64,000 nt of DNA from Niallia circulans NBRC 13626 (GCF_001591585.1 NZ_BCVE01000011.1:1-64000); one strand, 5' to 3'. Shown: positions 25,100 to 35,129, counted from the first letter of the stretch. The notes: generated from the sequence alone by a model not told the origin. Made by a program: numbers and translations.

Positions 25100-26158
25100 T
25101 TAGAGAGGTGCTATTCTTTTTCCAGGAACTCTACTGGACTCCCTAATTGCTTCTAATACTTGTTGATTCATTACTCCCGTCATAAAATCTGGGAAACCTA
25201 ATCTTACCTCCCCATTTAGCATTTTGGAGAAATCTTCCCATTCTGTCAAATAGACCGATTTGGGAACATGCATTTTTTTCTCCACAAGTTCACCCGTTTC
25301 CTCATTAACTTGAATTAAATAAACGATATCTTCTTCCTTTGTACTTGCATGAAGCGTTCCTTTATCTCCAAAAATCGCTATCTCATGCTGATTTCCTGAT
25401 CCAATCGCATTTCTAGTTGTTTGAAATGTACCAATAATGCCGTTTTCCATCCGGGCCTGAAAGCTTGCAAAATCATCAATAGCGAATTCTTTCGATTCAT
25501 TCGAATGCTCTAATTTTCTTTTGGTAATAAAACTTTCCAATATTGCCGATACCTCTTGGAATGGTCCAAATAGATAATGTGCCATATCAATCATATGGGA
25601 ACCTAAATCTCCTAATACGCCTGTTCCTGTAATGGCAGGATTAAAGCGCCACATATAAGGAGTTTGATACGATGGAGCTCCCCAACCTTGCAGATACTGA
25701 ATAGAAAAATTTCTTATTTGACCGATTTCCCCTTTTTCCAGCAATACTTTTACAAAGCGAAATGCAGGAGTGTATCGATAACTAAATCCTACCATACAGG
25801 GAATAGGTTGTTTTTTATATTTTTCTGCAAGCTGCTGTGCTTCCTCATAATCCAAAGTAAATGGTTTTTCTGTTAAAATAGGCATCTTCCGTTCCATACA
25901 ATATTCTAAAATAGGTGCGTGAACATTATTAGGGGTGACAGAAACAACTGCATCTATTTTTTGAGAATCAATTAGCTCACGGAAATCTTGATATTGATTT
26001 TCTGTTTTAATAGCTAATTGCTCGCCGACTTTTTTTAGTCTTACACGATTCGAATCACAGATTGCCTCTATTTTAAATGTTCCAACATTTTGCAGTCCTT
26101 TGATATGAGACTGAGCCATTCCGCCAACGCCAATTATTCCTATTCGTATTACTTCCAT
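25100..26158 (-). CDS. Gfo/Idh/MocA family oxidoreductase
   Basis: About 352 residues. N-terminal Rossmann fold with GIIGVGGMAQSH (7-18), the EKPF motif near residue 95 (Lys of the active site) and GDLGSHMIDMAHYLFG (about 185-200, active-site Asp and His). The family oxidises or reduces sugars and inositols with NAD(P). The ATG with AGGAGAG upstream starts 1 nt after the stop of the DUF624 gene, so it is the last gene of the importer operon; it probably acts on the imported sugar. Substrate unknown. Confidence 0.88.
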   Translation of the reverse strand: MEVIRIGIIGVGGMAQSHIKGLQNVGTFKIEAICDSNRVRLKKVGEQLAIKTENQYQDFRELIDSQKIDAVVSVTPNNVHAPILEYCMERKMPILTEKPFTLDYEEAQQLAEKYKKQPIPCMVGFSYRYTPAFRFVKVLLEKGEIGQIRNFSIQYLQGWGAPSYQTPYMWRFNPAITGTGVLGDLGSHMIDMAHYLFGPFQEVSAILESFITKRKLEHSNESKEFAIDDFASFQARMENGIIGTFQTTRNAIGSGNQHEIAIFGDKGTLHASTKEEDIVYLIQVNEETGELVEKKMHVPKSVYLTEWEDFSKMLNGEVRLGFPDFMTGVMNQQVLEAIRESSRVPGKRIAPL

Positions 26159-26159
26159 T

Positions 26160-26807
26160 CTACTTCTCTCCTTTTTTATTTTCATATTTTGAAAAAATTC
26201 TCTTCAATATAATTGTGTTCAGCAAAGCAAAAATGGAAAATCCCCCGAATGTAAAGAAATAGATACCTGTCATAAAGCCAGTAAAAGACGAAATAATGAA
26301 GATTATAGGTAAATAATTAATGATTAATAACAGGACGAGGAAGGGAAAGTGAAATCCTCCCATTAATAAAGAATTCACCATACCTGTTTTTATTGAATCC
26401 TCAAATCTAGATAAGTAGGGGAAAATATATAAGATTAATGTACTGTAGAGAAAACCAAAGAAAAGAGTGAGACTCATAAAAATGATTTTCCAAATACCAC
26501 TTGTGTATACAAGATAATAAATATCGCCAAACAGTATGACAGCAATCCCTATTAAAAGAAACCAAACGAAAGAACTTTGTTTTAGATTCTTTTTAAACGC
26601 TTTGATATAACTTCGCCAGACAGATGGATCTTCCCCATTTATTATTTTAAAACTGACTGTATATAAAGCTGTCAGTGAAGCACCTATTGTCACAACAGGC
26701 AGAGAAAAAAGAATAAAAATTAAATTTAATAAAAATATATCCACCATTCTCGCTAATTTTCTGCCAATCAGACCATCTATTTGAAAAAGGGAACTCATTT
26801 CATTCAC
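26160..26807 (-). CDS. YesL family membrane protein (DUF624)
   Basis: 215 residues with five to six transmembrane helices and an N-terminal GRKLARMVDIFLLNLIFILFSLPVVTIG block typical of DUF624. YesL-type proteins occur in operons for CUT1 sugar importers and glycan-degrading enzymes; their molecular role is not established. Second-last gene of the operon; its stop lies next to the oxidoreductase start. A second DUF624 gene is found at 41028-41651 in the arabinan operon. Confidence 0.87.
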   Translation of the reverse strand: MNEMSSLFQIDGLIGRKLARMVDIFLLNLIFILFSLPVVTIGASLTALYTVSFKIINGEDPSVWRSYIKAFKKNLKQSSFVWFLLIGIAVILFGDIYYLVYTSGIWKIIFMSLTLFFGFLYSTLILYIFPYLSRFEDSIKTGMVNSLLMGGFHFPFLVLLLIINYLPIIFIISSFTGFMTGIYFFTFGGFSIFALLNTIILKRIFSKYENKKGEK

Positions 26808-26858
26808 CTTCCTTTTCCGAATTAGTCCTATAAAAGTTACCTAGTCTCCATATAGAAG

Positions 26859-26892
26859 TAACAGCCAGAATATATTAATTCTCTGACTGTTA
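26859..26892 (-). other. intercistronic stem-loop after the solute-binding protein gene
   Basis: TAACAGtcAGA and its near-complement form a stem just downstream of the binding-protein stop; no T run follows. Such hairpins often protect the upstream mRNA end and raise binding-protein yield. Confidence 0.55.
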
Positions 26893-26902
26893 TATTTTTG
26901 AA

Positions 26903-28444
26903 CTATTTTAATGATTCTTGATAGCGGTTAAACGCATTGTTTTGAATTTCCATAAATTCATCGTAGCCCATTTTCTTTAATTGACTTATATAGTCATCCC
27001 ACTCTTTTTCTATGCCACCTTCTACAACCCATTTTGATTGCATGGAATTTACATAGGAAGTTAAGTCTACATTTAATGTGTTTAAACGCTGCATTTCTTC
27101 TGCCGTAAAACTTACTGTTGGAAATTGCTCTCTTGCATATTCACTTATTTTTTTGTCCAATTCTAACTTCAATCCATCCCCACTGTCTGTAGGCAATGTT
27201 ACCTTTTCATTAAAACCGTCCTCAATGTACTTTGGACCAAAATCACGGAATGAATTTGTCCAGGCAAAAATATCTGCAGATTCGCCTTCTGGTGCATCCA
27301 GTACTTGATATGATCCATCATCCTTCTTCTCTACCCCAATTCCAAAGGAACCATAAAAAGTTTGAATGCTTGCATCCTCTGTATAAAACTTATCCGCCCA
27401 TTGCAGCAATTTCGCCGGGTCCTTAGCTTGGGTAGTAATTAGTAGTTCATTTCTCGAATATGTTTCTGTATCAGAAATGACATATCTTTCTCCATCCGGA
27501 CCTTTTAGTGGAGCTAATGGTACATATTCTTCGGCATTTGGACCAAATACAGCATCTGGAGTCCAGCCGAAGGCAACACCTACTAATGCATCGTTTTCAT
27601 CTTTACGCTTTGCTTCTGCCATTGAATCATCTTGTGTAAACAGTTCCTGATCGATTAAGCCATCCTTGTATGCTTGATGCATCCATGCAATCCCTTCTTT
27701 ATATTCTTCTTGTGTTGGAATGTAAGAAGGCTTTCCATCTTTTAGCGTCATTAAGCCGGCTTTATCATTACCCTTTGTTACACCAAACGGTAATATAAAG
27801 CCATAAATATTCCCCCCATATGGAATTTCATCATTTAAGTCGCCATTTCCATTGGCATCCTTTTCCTTAAATGCTTGAAGAACATGATAGAAATCTTCAT
27901 ACGTATCTGGCATTTCCAAGCCCAAATTGTCTAACCATTTTTGATTAATAAACAACTGATTTCCTGTCAATGGTCTTAAAGGCAATTTCTTAGGCAAGCT
28001 ATAAATATGACCATCTGGCGAAGTAACTAAAGCTCGCAGAGACGGCTCTTTGTCAAATGCTGCCATTAAATTCGGCATATTTTCGGCAATGAGATCCTCT
28101 AGGGGAATAAAGAGACTTTGATTTTGGGCAATATCTCCATCACTTAAAGCAAGTGATCCCCAAAATGCATCTGGTAAATCTCCACCTGCCATTAAAACTG
28201 ATTTCTTATCTCCCCATTCTGAATTCAAGTAAATATCCCAATCGACATTAATTCCTGCTTCTTTTTCCGTCTCTTCTACAAAGCCTTTTAGAAAATCATC
28301 TCCCCAGTCTGACCAGCGGACGGTTGCAATTCGGTATTCTCCATCTTCCTTTTCTGTTGGGTTCGTATTAGCATTACTGCAGCCAACTATTAAGCTACTT
28401 GCTAAAACGACACTCAATAACCCTTTCCAGCTTCTCTCTAACAT
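26903..28444 (-). CDS. extracellular solute-binding lipoprotein (LplA/YtcQ-like)
   Basis: 513 residues. Signal peptide with lipobox VGC (Cys22 expected to be lipidated), then a family-1 solute-binding fold with a DANGNGDLNDEIPYG calcium-loop-like segment, frequent in LplA/YtcQ relatives that bind oligosaccharides of plant or host glycans. It partners the two permeases encoded just upstream (gap to the previous gene 17 nt). No ATPase gene is nearby, so the importer probably uses a shared MsmX-type ATPase. Ligand unknown. Confidence 0.9.
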   Translation of the reverse strand: MLERSWKGLLSVVLASSLIVGCSNANTNPTEKEDGEYRIATVRWSDWGDDFLKGFVEETEKEAGINVDWDIYLNSEWGDKKSVLMAGGDLPDAFWGSLALSDGDIAQNQSLFIPLEDLIAENMPNLMAAFDKEPSLRALVTSPDGHIYSLPKKLPLRPLTGNQLFINQKWLDNLGLEMPDTYEDFYHVLQAFKEKDANGNGDLNDEIPYGGNIYGFILPFGVTKGNDKAGLMTLKDGKPSYIPTQEEYKEGIAWMHQAYKDGLIDQELFTQDDSMAEAKRKDENDALVGVAFGWTPDAVFGPNAEEYVPLAPLKGPDGERYVISDTETYSRNELLITTQAKDPAKLLQWADKFYTEDASIQTFYGSFGIGVEKKDDGSYQVLDAPEGESADIFAWTNSFRDFGPKYIEDGFNEKVTLPTDSGDGLKLELDKKISEYAREQFPTVSFTAEEMQRLNTLNVDLTSYVNSMQSKWVVEGGIEKEWDDYISQLKKMGYDEFMEIQNNAFNRYQESLK

Positions 28445-28461
28445 CTTTTCCTTCCCCTCTC

Positions 28462-29382
28462 TTATTCTTTAATGGAACCAACCATGACACCTTGATTAAA
28501 ATATTTCTGTAAAAATGGATATAAGCACATAATTGGTGCAGTTGATACAACAATCGCTGCATATTTCATCATTTCAGATAATCTTCTCAATTCCGATGCG
28601 AGTTCACCAGATGCAGTACCAAGTAAGGATTCATTGGAAATTAAGATTCTTCTCAACACTAATTGGAGTGGCTGTAAGTCTTCGTTCGAAATATAAATTA
28701 ATGCATTAAACCATGAATTCCAAATACCAACAGCCGTCCACAATCCAATTACAGCTAAAATGGCTTTTGATAATGGCAGCACAATCGTTAGAAAGTAGCG
28801 TATGGTTCCGCAGCCATCAATTTGAGCGGCTTCCCACAATGTATCAGGGATACTATTTTTGAAGAATGTTCGAGCGATAATAATATGAAAGGAAGACACT
28901 GCAAAAGGCAATACCATTACCCAAAAGGTATCAAGTAATCCAAAGCCTTTTACGACTAAATAGGTTGGTACCAAGCCCCCGCTGACGAACATAGGAATTA
29001 GGATAAAAATAGAAAGCCACTTTTTCCCGAATAAGTCAGACCTTGATAAAGCATATCCGGCAGGAATATTAACAATTATGGCAATAATCGTCCCTGCTGC
29101 TGTATAAATAATCGTATTGATATACGATCTCCAAATAATCTCCTGCTTAAATAATTCAATATAGCCATCCAAGCGCCACTCTTTTGGCCAAAACCATACA
29201 TTCCCATTGGTTACATCTGTTGGATTACTAAATGAAGCAATAATAATAAACCAGAGAGGATATACAATCATTGAAATCATTAAAATAGCAATTGTGTAAA
29301 CAGCTATGTCAAATAAGCAATCATTCCACCTTTTTTTCCTTTTTAACTTTTTATTGAATTTTTGAATAAGTGTTCCTTCCAA
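28462..29382 (-). CDS. sugar ABC transporter permease (LplC/YtcP-like)
   Basis: About 307 residues, six transmembrane helices. EAA loop EAAQIDGCGTIRYFLTIVLPLSKA, the site that contacts the ATPase. The start is a TTG 8 nt after GGAGGGGGG; the frame is open 19 codons farther but that start overlaps the previous gene and has no ribosome site. Ends with NQGVMVGSIKE, the usual C-terminus of this subfamily. Forms the membrane channel with the 321-residue permease encoded before it. Confidence 0.9.
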   Translation of the reverse strand: MEGTLIQKFNKKLKRKKRWNDCLFDIAVYTIAILMISMIVYPLWFIIIASFSNPTDVTNGNVWFWPKEWRLDGYIELFKQEIIWRSYINTIIYTAAGTIIAIIVNIPAGYALSRSDLFGKKWLSIFILIPMFVSGGLVPTYLVVKGFGLLDTFWVMVLPFAVSSFHIIIARTFFKNSIPDTLWEAAQIDGCGTIRYFLTIVLPLSKAILAVIGLWTAVGIWNSWFNALIYISNEDLQPLQLVLRRILISNESLLGTASGELASELRRLSEMMKYAAIVVSTAPIMCLYPFLQKYFNQGVMVGSIKE

Positions 29383-29399
29383 TTCTAATGCCCCCCCTC

Positions 29400-30362
29400 C
29401 TACAATAAACTTGTTTTCGTAAGCTTCTTTGAAAGCCAATTGACAAAAAGTAATATGATTACATTAACTACCGTATTAAATAGCCCAATTGCTGTGGAAA
29501 GACTATACTGGAAGTTCTGCATCCCCACTTTATATACATAGGTGGAGATAACCTCACTGCCCGTTAAATTTAATGGATTTTGTAATAATAATACTTTTTC
29601 GAAGCCAACACTCAAAAGACTGCCGGCACGCAAAATTAATAGAATCATAGCCGTAGGCATAATAAGCGGTAAATCGATATGAATAATTTTTTGAATTCTG
29701 CTTGCGCCGTCCATTGTTGCAGCTTCATAATAAGTTGGGTCAATTGCTGACAAGGCAGCCAAAAAAATAATACTATCCCAGCCTAAATGCTGCCATACAT
29801 CACTCCACACATATACACTGCTAAATAGTGCCGGCTTTGATAACAGGTTCGGCATTTCCATCCCAAATAAAGATAGAACATTTGCGATAAGCCCAGTACT
29901 CGGTGATAAAAAAATTAATATCATCCCGCACATTACCATTGTAGAAATAAAATGCGGCAAGTACGTTGTAACTTGAAAAACCTTTTTAAACATGCCAATA
30001 CGCATTTGGTTACAGAGGATGGCTAAAGCTATCGGCAGAGGAAACCCAACTAACAGACTATATAAACTAATATATAAGGTGTTTTTCACCGTTAAACCAA
30101 ATTGGTAGGAATGAAAGTACTGGATAAAATGCTTCATTCCAACCCAAGGACTATTCCAAATTCCAAGAGCGGGAGAATAATCCTTAAATGCCATGATAAT
30201 TCCATACATCGGAATATACGTAAAACAAATTAATAGAATGAGAGTAGGCAGAAGCAACACATATAAGGGCAGACTTTTTTTGATTTGCTTTATGTGTCTT
30301 ATTTTGTTTGGAATATTTGGTGTTACTTGCGTGTTTTTTTCCGTAGCTATCGTACTTTTCAA
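29400..30362 (-). CDS. sugar ABC transporter permease (LplB/YteP-like)
   Basis: About 321 residues, six transmembrane helices after a charged N-terminal tail. EAA loop EAATMDGASRIQKIIHIDLPLIMP. Start TTG with AAAGGAGG 8 nt upstream; the GTG three codons earlier is inside the ribosome site. First gene of the operon permease-permease-binding protein-DUF624-oxidoreductase. A well-matched cre site 35-50 nt upstream implies CcpA repression; the adjacent divergent YesMN-type system is the likely inducer. Confidence 0.9.
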   Translation of the reverse strand: MKSTIATEKNTQVTPNIPNKIRHIKQIKKSLPLYVLLLPTLILLICFTYIPMYGIIMAFKDYSPALGIWNSPWVGMKHFIQYFHSYQFGLTVKNTLYISLYSLLVGFPLPIALAILCNQMRIGMFKKVFQVTTYLPHFISTMVMCGMILIFLSPSTGLIANVLSLFGMEMPNLLSKPALFSSVYVWSDVWQHLGWDSIIFLAALSAIDPTYYEAATMDGASRIQKIIHIDLPLIMPTAMILLILRAGSLLSVGFEKVLLLQNPLNLTGSEVISTYVYKVGMQNFQYSLSTAIGLFNTVVNVIILLFVNWLSKKLTKTSLL

Positions 30363-30396
30363 CTCTTCCACCTCCTTTGTTTGATATAATCATTAT

Positions 30397-30412
30397 ATGA
30401 AAGCGCATTCAA
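30397..30412. promoter_or_regulatory. cre site (CcpA operator) of the LplABC-like operon
   Basis: ATGAAAGCGCATTCAA matches the cre consensus (WTGNNARCGNWWWCAW) at every position. It lies 35-50 nt upstream of the first start codon, overlapping the probable promoter (TTGAAT, 17 nt, TTATAT on the minus strand). Confidence 0.8.
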
Positions 30413-30490
30413 TAAAAATAGAGCTATACCGACCTGAAATAATACTAAACAGGATAGATTTTATCATTCCTTTCTAATTACACGAAGAAA

Positions 30491-30547
30491 TAGCAGTATT
30501 CCGTTATTTTTCTGTCTTTTTTATATTTTTCTGACGGAATACTGCTA
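30491..30547. promoter_or_regulatory. 14-bp inverted repeat between divergent importer and regulator operons
   Basis: TAGCAGTATTCCGT (30491-30504) and ACGGAATACTGCTA (30534-30547) are perfect inverted arms 29 nt apart (centre spacing 43 bp, about four helical turns). It lies 52 nt before the kinase start and is a candidate operator for the divergent region; a long hairpin is the alternative. Confidence 0.55.
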
Positions 30548-30598
30548 GAAATAGTTTGACAAATTAATATAATGATAATAAGCATGGGAGATGAGTAA

Positions 30599-32302
30599 AT
30601 GGTCCGTTCTATTGATAAAAACCCATCCCGATCGATCAATTACTATTTAAAAGTACTGTTAATCATTATGGTCATTATCTTACTAATCAACATGTTTATT
30701 AGCATGTTAACCATCTCCATTACACGAAAACAAAGCATTGAGACGATTACCAATACGGTCAATCTTTATATGGAGAATGTGCGTACCAACTTAAAAGCAG
30801 TTGACCACTTTATGATTTGGACGGTCGTGCACGAGCCATTAATTGAAGAAATGGAAGAAAACATGAAGATGGACGAATTCCCCCGAGACTTAACTAATTT
30901 TCGAACGCGTATAATTGACTTTCAATACTCGACAGGTAAAGAGTTTCAGTTCTTTCTCGGTCTAAAAAGAGAATCCTTTTTTACCAATGCATCACCAATT
31001 AAACTGCCTTATCAAGATTATTTACAAATAAAGAATTACTTTTTCTCTAAAAATGACTCTCTGCATACATATGAAAACTTTAGCACTTGGAAAGCAATAA
31101 AAATAAACGGCGCCTTTTATTTTTATCATCTATTAAGCTATGAAAATCGGATTTTTGTTTGCCTAGTTTCTGCTGAAGACCTATTAAAGCCTCTAGAAAA
31201 CTTTAATTTAGGGAGAAATGGCTCCATCGTAATGAAGCAAGAGAGAAGAACAATTTTAACCACCAATCAGTCAACAGCAAACGACGCAGCATCCTATGAC
31301 TTTTTTACAAGTAAGTTACGGTTTCAAGAAAAACAAACTTTATTGCCATTTAGTCTACAAATAAACGTAGATCATTTTGGAGCATTTAAACATGTTGTTA
31401 TTACACAATTCATCTTAATTTTAGCTACCATTGTTATTAGCATTATCTTATTTTTCATTTTGGTTTATATTAAAAATCGGTTAATCTTCCCTATTCAAAA
31501 ATTCTCTAAAAATCTATCTGAACTAAACAATAGTACCAATATGATTGATTTTGAAAGTAGCAGTATCGTGGAGCTGGAGCAAGCTAACACCCAATTTAAA
31601 AACCTTATTCAAGAAATAAAAAAGTTAAAAATTAATATTTATGAACAAGAGCTTGAAAAGAAAAAAATAGAGATGGATTTTTTGCGATTACAGATTAAGC
31701 CACATTTTTATATTAATTGTTTATCAAGTATTCACAGTATGGCGGAAATGCAGATGTTTGCAGAAATCAAAAAAATGTCCATTGCTACATCCCGTTACTT
31801 TCGCTATCTTTTTCAAACAAATCTCCATTTTGTTTCATTAAAAAGGGAACTGGATCATATCCACGATTATCTTGCTATTCAACAATTATTACACGGACCG
31901 ACTTTCCAATTTGAAACATCCTTTGCTTTAGACGTGGGGGAAGTACAAATCCCGCCATTGATTCTGCAAACTTTTATTGAAAATAGCATCAAACACGGAC
32001 ATTCAGCTATAAACGACGAGGATACACTTATTATTTCTCTAAACATATCCACTTTGAAAGCTGAACAAAAAATGAATATTACGATAAAAGATAATGGCCC
32101 AGGCTATCCACCAGATATACTAGATAAACTCGAAAACCAACTGCCCATTTCAGAAATTAATGGCAGGCAAATTGGAATAAACAATGTCATTCAAAGGCTT
32201 CAAATGCTTTATGGGAATAGTTTTTCCATTTCCTTTTCAAACGGAATTGAAAGTGGAACGATTGTTCAATTAGTTATCCCAACTCAATTAATGGAGGAAT
32301 AA
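30599..32302 (+). CDS. sensor histidine kinase, YesM type
   Basis: 567 residues. Transmembrane helix (about 17-39), extracellular domain to about 268, second helix (about 270-295), HAMP-like linker, His_kinase domain with phosphoacceptor His369 in LQIKPHFYIN, and HATPase with DNGPGYP and GIGINN-like boxes. YesM kinases typically sense a sugar or a substrate-loaded binding protein and control divergent CUT1 importers. It forms an operon with the AraC-type response regulator (3-nt gap) and faces the LplABC-like operon. Start ATG after GGGAGATGAG. Confidence 0.93.
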   Translation: MVRSIDKNPSRSINYYLKVLLIIMVIILLINMFISMLTISITRKQSIETITNTVNLYMENVRTNLKAVDHFMIWTVVHEPLIEEMEENMKMDEFPRDLTNFRTRIIDFQYSTGKEFQFFLGLKRESFFTNASPIKLPYQDYLQIKNYFFSKNDSLHTYENFSTWKAIKINGAFYFYHLLSYENRIFVCLVSAEDLLKPLENFNLGRNGSIVMKQERRTILTTNQSTANDAASYDFFTSKLRFQEKQTLLPFSLQINVDHFGAFKHVVITQFILILATIVISIILFFILVYIKNRLIFPIQKFSKNLSELNNSTNMIDFESSSIVELEQANTQFKNLIQEIKKLKINIYEQELEKKKIEMDFLRLQIKPHFYINCLSSIHSMAEMQMFAEIKKMSIATSRYFRYLFQTNLHFVSLKRELDHIHDYLAIQQLLHGPTFQFETSFALDVGEVQIPPLILQTFIENSIKHGHSAINDEDTLIISLNISTLKAEQKMNITIKDNGPGYPPDILDKLENQLPISEINGRQIGINNVIQRLQMLYGNSFSISFSNGIESGTIVQLVIPTQLMEE

Positions 32303-32305
32303 ACA

Positions 32306-33919
32306 ATGAATGTCTTAGTTGTAGATGATGATCGCTTTGTCGTTGCCTTATTAAAGGAGAAGGTCAATTGGGAGAATCTAGGAATTGAGCGAGTCTATAC
32401 GGCCCATAATATCCGCCAAGCAAAGAATATATTTAAAAAACAAAGCATTCATTTGCTTATTTCAGATATTGAAATGCCGCAAGGTAGCGGCCTCGAATTA
32501 TTGGCATGGGTGCGGCAAGAAGGCTATACAATCCAGACCATTTTCTTAACTAATTTTGCTGATTTTCATTATGCCCAAAAGGCGATTGAGCTTCAGAGCT
32601 TTGAATACTATTTAAAACCAATTGAAATCGATAAATTAGAATTCAGTATATTAAAAGCGATTAAGAAAGTAAAAGCCAATCAACAAAGTCAACAGGCCAT
32701 CCAAGTAGGTCAGTATTGGCAGCAGAACAAACAAAAGCTAGTAGATCATTTTTGGAGTTCATATTTAAGAAACCATGAGTGGCTTCAAGCAGACCTAGAA
32801 GAACAATTACTAAAAAATCATTTAAATTATTCTACAGAAGACTATTTTTTGCCCATTTTACTAAATATATTTCCTTATCATATGTCTTTTAAAGAAAACA
32901 GCACGCCTATTTTTGAAATAGATAAAGCATTGGTTTCTAAACTAATTGTCCATTTAAACTCTACCCTTAAAGAAAAGCGCTTTTCTTTAGAGAGTATAGT
33001 CACCCTTGATATTAATAAAGAAAGCTATGTACTTCTTTTAAAAAAAAGTGATGAACAAACCTCATTCGTTTCATTATGCAAGAACTTAATCCATACGCTT
33101 AAGGAGGAGCTGTCAATAGATAGTCGTTTTAGTATTGGTTTTCCTGCTCCGTTAGTCAACATTCAGTCAGCAGTAAAGCAGCTCCAGCGAAAAAGTGACG
33201 ATATGATTGAGTTTAGAAATTCTGTTCAGCACTTTCTATCTTATGAGATAACAGTCACTAGTTACACAGAACCTAATTTAGCTATTTTAGAGAAGTATCT
33301 GCAAAATGGAAACAAACAAAGCTTTTTAGCTAAATGTCGACAGTATTTAATTCACTTGAAAGAATCAAACGCTCTTAATCTTGATGTTTTATGTAATTTC
33401 CGTTTGGATATTACACAATTGTTATTTACACACTTAAAAAAGAAGGAAGTGCTTGCACACAAATTATTTGATGGAAATACAAATAACTTTTTACAAACAC
33501 AATCATTGCGTTCAATCGATGATATGATGATTTATATTACTTACTTAGTTGATATTTCGCTGCAATATGTAGATTTTATTCACTCTCAGAAAACCGTTGT
33601 TAATACAATTTGTGACTATATTGATGAACATTATCATGAGAATATTACAAGAGATAATATTGCAAAGATTGTATATTTAAGCCCAGATTATATAGCAAGA
33701 ATTTTTAAGAAAGAAACTGGACTCTCTCTTGTAAACTATATCATCAAAAAAAGAGTAGACATCGCTAAGGAGCTACTCATTCAAACTACATTACCAGTAC
33801 ATATAATCTCAGATAAAGTCGGATATGGAAATTACTCCTACTTTACCAAACTTTTTAAAAAAGAAACAAATTACACTCCTTTTGAATATAGACGAAAAGA
33901 AAAATCCTCCGCTTTATAA
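32306..33919 (+). CDS. response regulator with AraC-type DNA-binding domain, YesN type
   Basis: 537 residues. Receiver domain 1-120 with DDD (7-9), phosphoacceptor Asp54 in LLISDIEMP and Lys in YYLKPIE; a long middle region without a named fold; AraC helix-turn-helix pair at about 435-535 (ENITRDNIAKIVYLSPDYIARIFKKE and ISDKVGYGNYSYFTKLFKK). Expected to activate the divergent importer operon on phosphorylation by the adjacent kinase. TGGAGGAA precedes the ATG. Confidence 0.93.
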   Translation: MNVLVVDDDRFVVALLKEKVNWENLGIERVYTAHNIRQAKNIFKKQSIHLLISDIEMPQGSGLELLAWVRQEGYTIQTIFLTNFADFHYAQKAIELQSFEYYLKPIEIDKLEFSILKAIKKVKANQQSQQAIQVGQYWQQNKQKLVDHFWSSYLRNHEWLQADLEEQLLKNHLNYSTEDYFLPILLNIFPYHMSFKENSTPIFEIDKALVSKLIVHLNSTLKEKRFSLESIVTLDINKESYVLLLKKSDEQTSFVSLCKNLIHTLKEELSIDSRFSIGFPAPLVNIQSAVKQLQRKSDDMIEFRNSVQHFLSYEITVTSYTEPNLAILEKYLQNGNKQSFLAKCRQYLIHLKESNALNLDVLCNFRLDITQLLFTHLKKKEVLAHKLFDGNTNNFLQTQSLRSIDDMMIYITYLVDISLQYVDFIHSQKTVVNTICDYIDEHYHENITRDNIAKIVYLSPDYIARIFKKETGLSLVNYIIKKRVDIAKELLIQTTLPVHIISDKVGYGNYSYFTKLFKKETNYTPFEYRRKEKSSAL

Positions 33920-33925
33920 ACAAAG

Positions 33926-33962
33926 CTAACCATCAGTATTTTGCCTTACCACTGATGGTTAG
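33926..33962. terminator. inverted repeat after the YesN-type gene, probable terminator
   Basis: CTAACCATCAGT and ACTGATGGTTAG are perfect 12-bp arms with a 13-nt loop, 7 nt after the stop. The T tract is weak on both strands. The rest of 33963-34127 shows nothing recognisable. Confidence 0.55.
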
Positions 33963-34127
33963 TTGCGCTTCCGAACTTTTACATCGAGCACCAAAACATC
34001 CAACTTTTTCAAATTCAGCAGCTTGCGATGATTAGAATTACTGAATGATGATGTTAAGGTAAAATTCCGGCCATATTTGTCTATCTAATACACTAACAAG
34101 CTAATAAATTTATCTTCTTTTTCTTTA

Positions 34128-35129
34128 TCATTTAGGAGCTAGTTCTACAGCTTGTCGCATTGCTTCCATTAAGCTTTTTTCATCTGCGATCCCTTTACCT
34201 GCGATATCAAATGCCGTTCCATGATCTACGCTTGTTCGAATAATTGGCAAACCAACGGTAATATTCACTCCGGCATCTAATCCTAGTACTTTCACTGGAC
34301 CGTGTCCTTGGTCGTGATACATTGCTACTACAATATCAAAATCCCCACGTACAGTACGGAAAAATAATGTATCTGCCGGAAGTGGGCCTACTGCTTCTAT
34401 CCCTTCTTTTTGTGCTCTTTCTACAGCAGGAATTACTTTTTCTTCTTCTTCTCCATAACCAAATAATCCATTTTCACCAGCATGTGGATTAATGCCGCAA
34501 ACAGCAATTTTCGGATTAGAAATACCTGCCTTTTGTAAAGTATCATGAGCAAGTTTAATAACATGATAGACACGTTCGGGATTAATCATCTTAACTGCAT
34601 CAAGAATTCCAACATGTGTTGTAACATGAATAACTTTTAAATTCGGAGCAGACAGCATCATAGAGAAATCTTGAGTACCAGTAAGATCAGCTAAGATTTC
34701 TGTATGGCCTGGATATTTATGTCCCCCTTTGTGCAATGCCTCTTTATTTAATGGTGCTGTACATATTGCATGGATTTTATTTTCTTTTGCAAGCTCAATG
34801 GCTTTAGCAAGATATTGAAATGCCGCATTCCCAGCTTCTGGAGCCACTTTTCCTACCGGAAGTGTTTCATCCAATAAATTTAAATCTAAACAATAAACAG
34901 TGCCATAATCATAGGTTATTTCGTTAATTTCCTCTACGGAAATATTTTGGATAGCTAAATCACTATTAACAAATTGTTTGGCTCTATTCAAAATCTTACT
35001 ATCGCCGATTACCAACGGTCTGCTAATCGTATACATTTCCTCTTTATCGAGACTTTTTAAAATAATCTCTGGACCAACCCCTGCTGCATCTCCCATTGTT
35101 ATCCCTACAATTGGTTTTACAATACTCAT
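34128..35129 (-). CDS. pdxA2: PdxA2 family 4-phospho-acid-sugar dehydrogenase
   Basis: 333 residues of the PdxA family: GDAAGVGPEI (12-21), metal-binding His residues in HVTTHVGI, MYHDQGHGP and TSVDHGTAFDIAG. PdxA proteins paired with DUF1537 kinases act in catabolism, not in vitamin B6 synthesis: they oxidise and decarboxylate 4-phospho-D-threonate or D-erythronate to dihydroxyacetone phosphate. Coupled by ATGA overlap to the kinase gene upstream, which supports that role. Which isomer is used is not decidable here. Confidence 0.88.
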   Translation of the reverse strand: MSIVKPIVGITMGDAAGVGPEIILKSLDKEEMYTISRPLVIGDSKILNRAKQFVNSDLAIQNISVEEINEITYDYGTVYCLDLNLLDETLPVGKVAPEAGNAAFQYLAKAIELAKENKIHAICTAPLNKEALHKGGHKYPGHTEILADLTGTQDFSMMLSAPNLKVIHVTTHVGILDAVKMINPERVYHVIKLAHDTLQKAGISNPKIAVCGINPHAGENGLFGYGEEEEKVIPAVERAQKEGIEAVGPLPADTLFFRTVRGDFDIVVAMYHDQGHGPVKVLGLDAGVNITVGLPIIRTSVDHGTAFDIAGKGIADEKSLMEAMRQAVELAPK

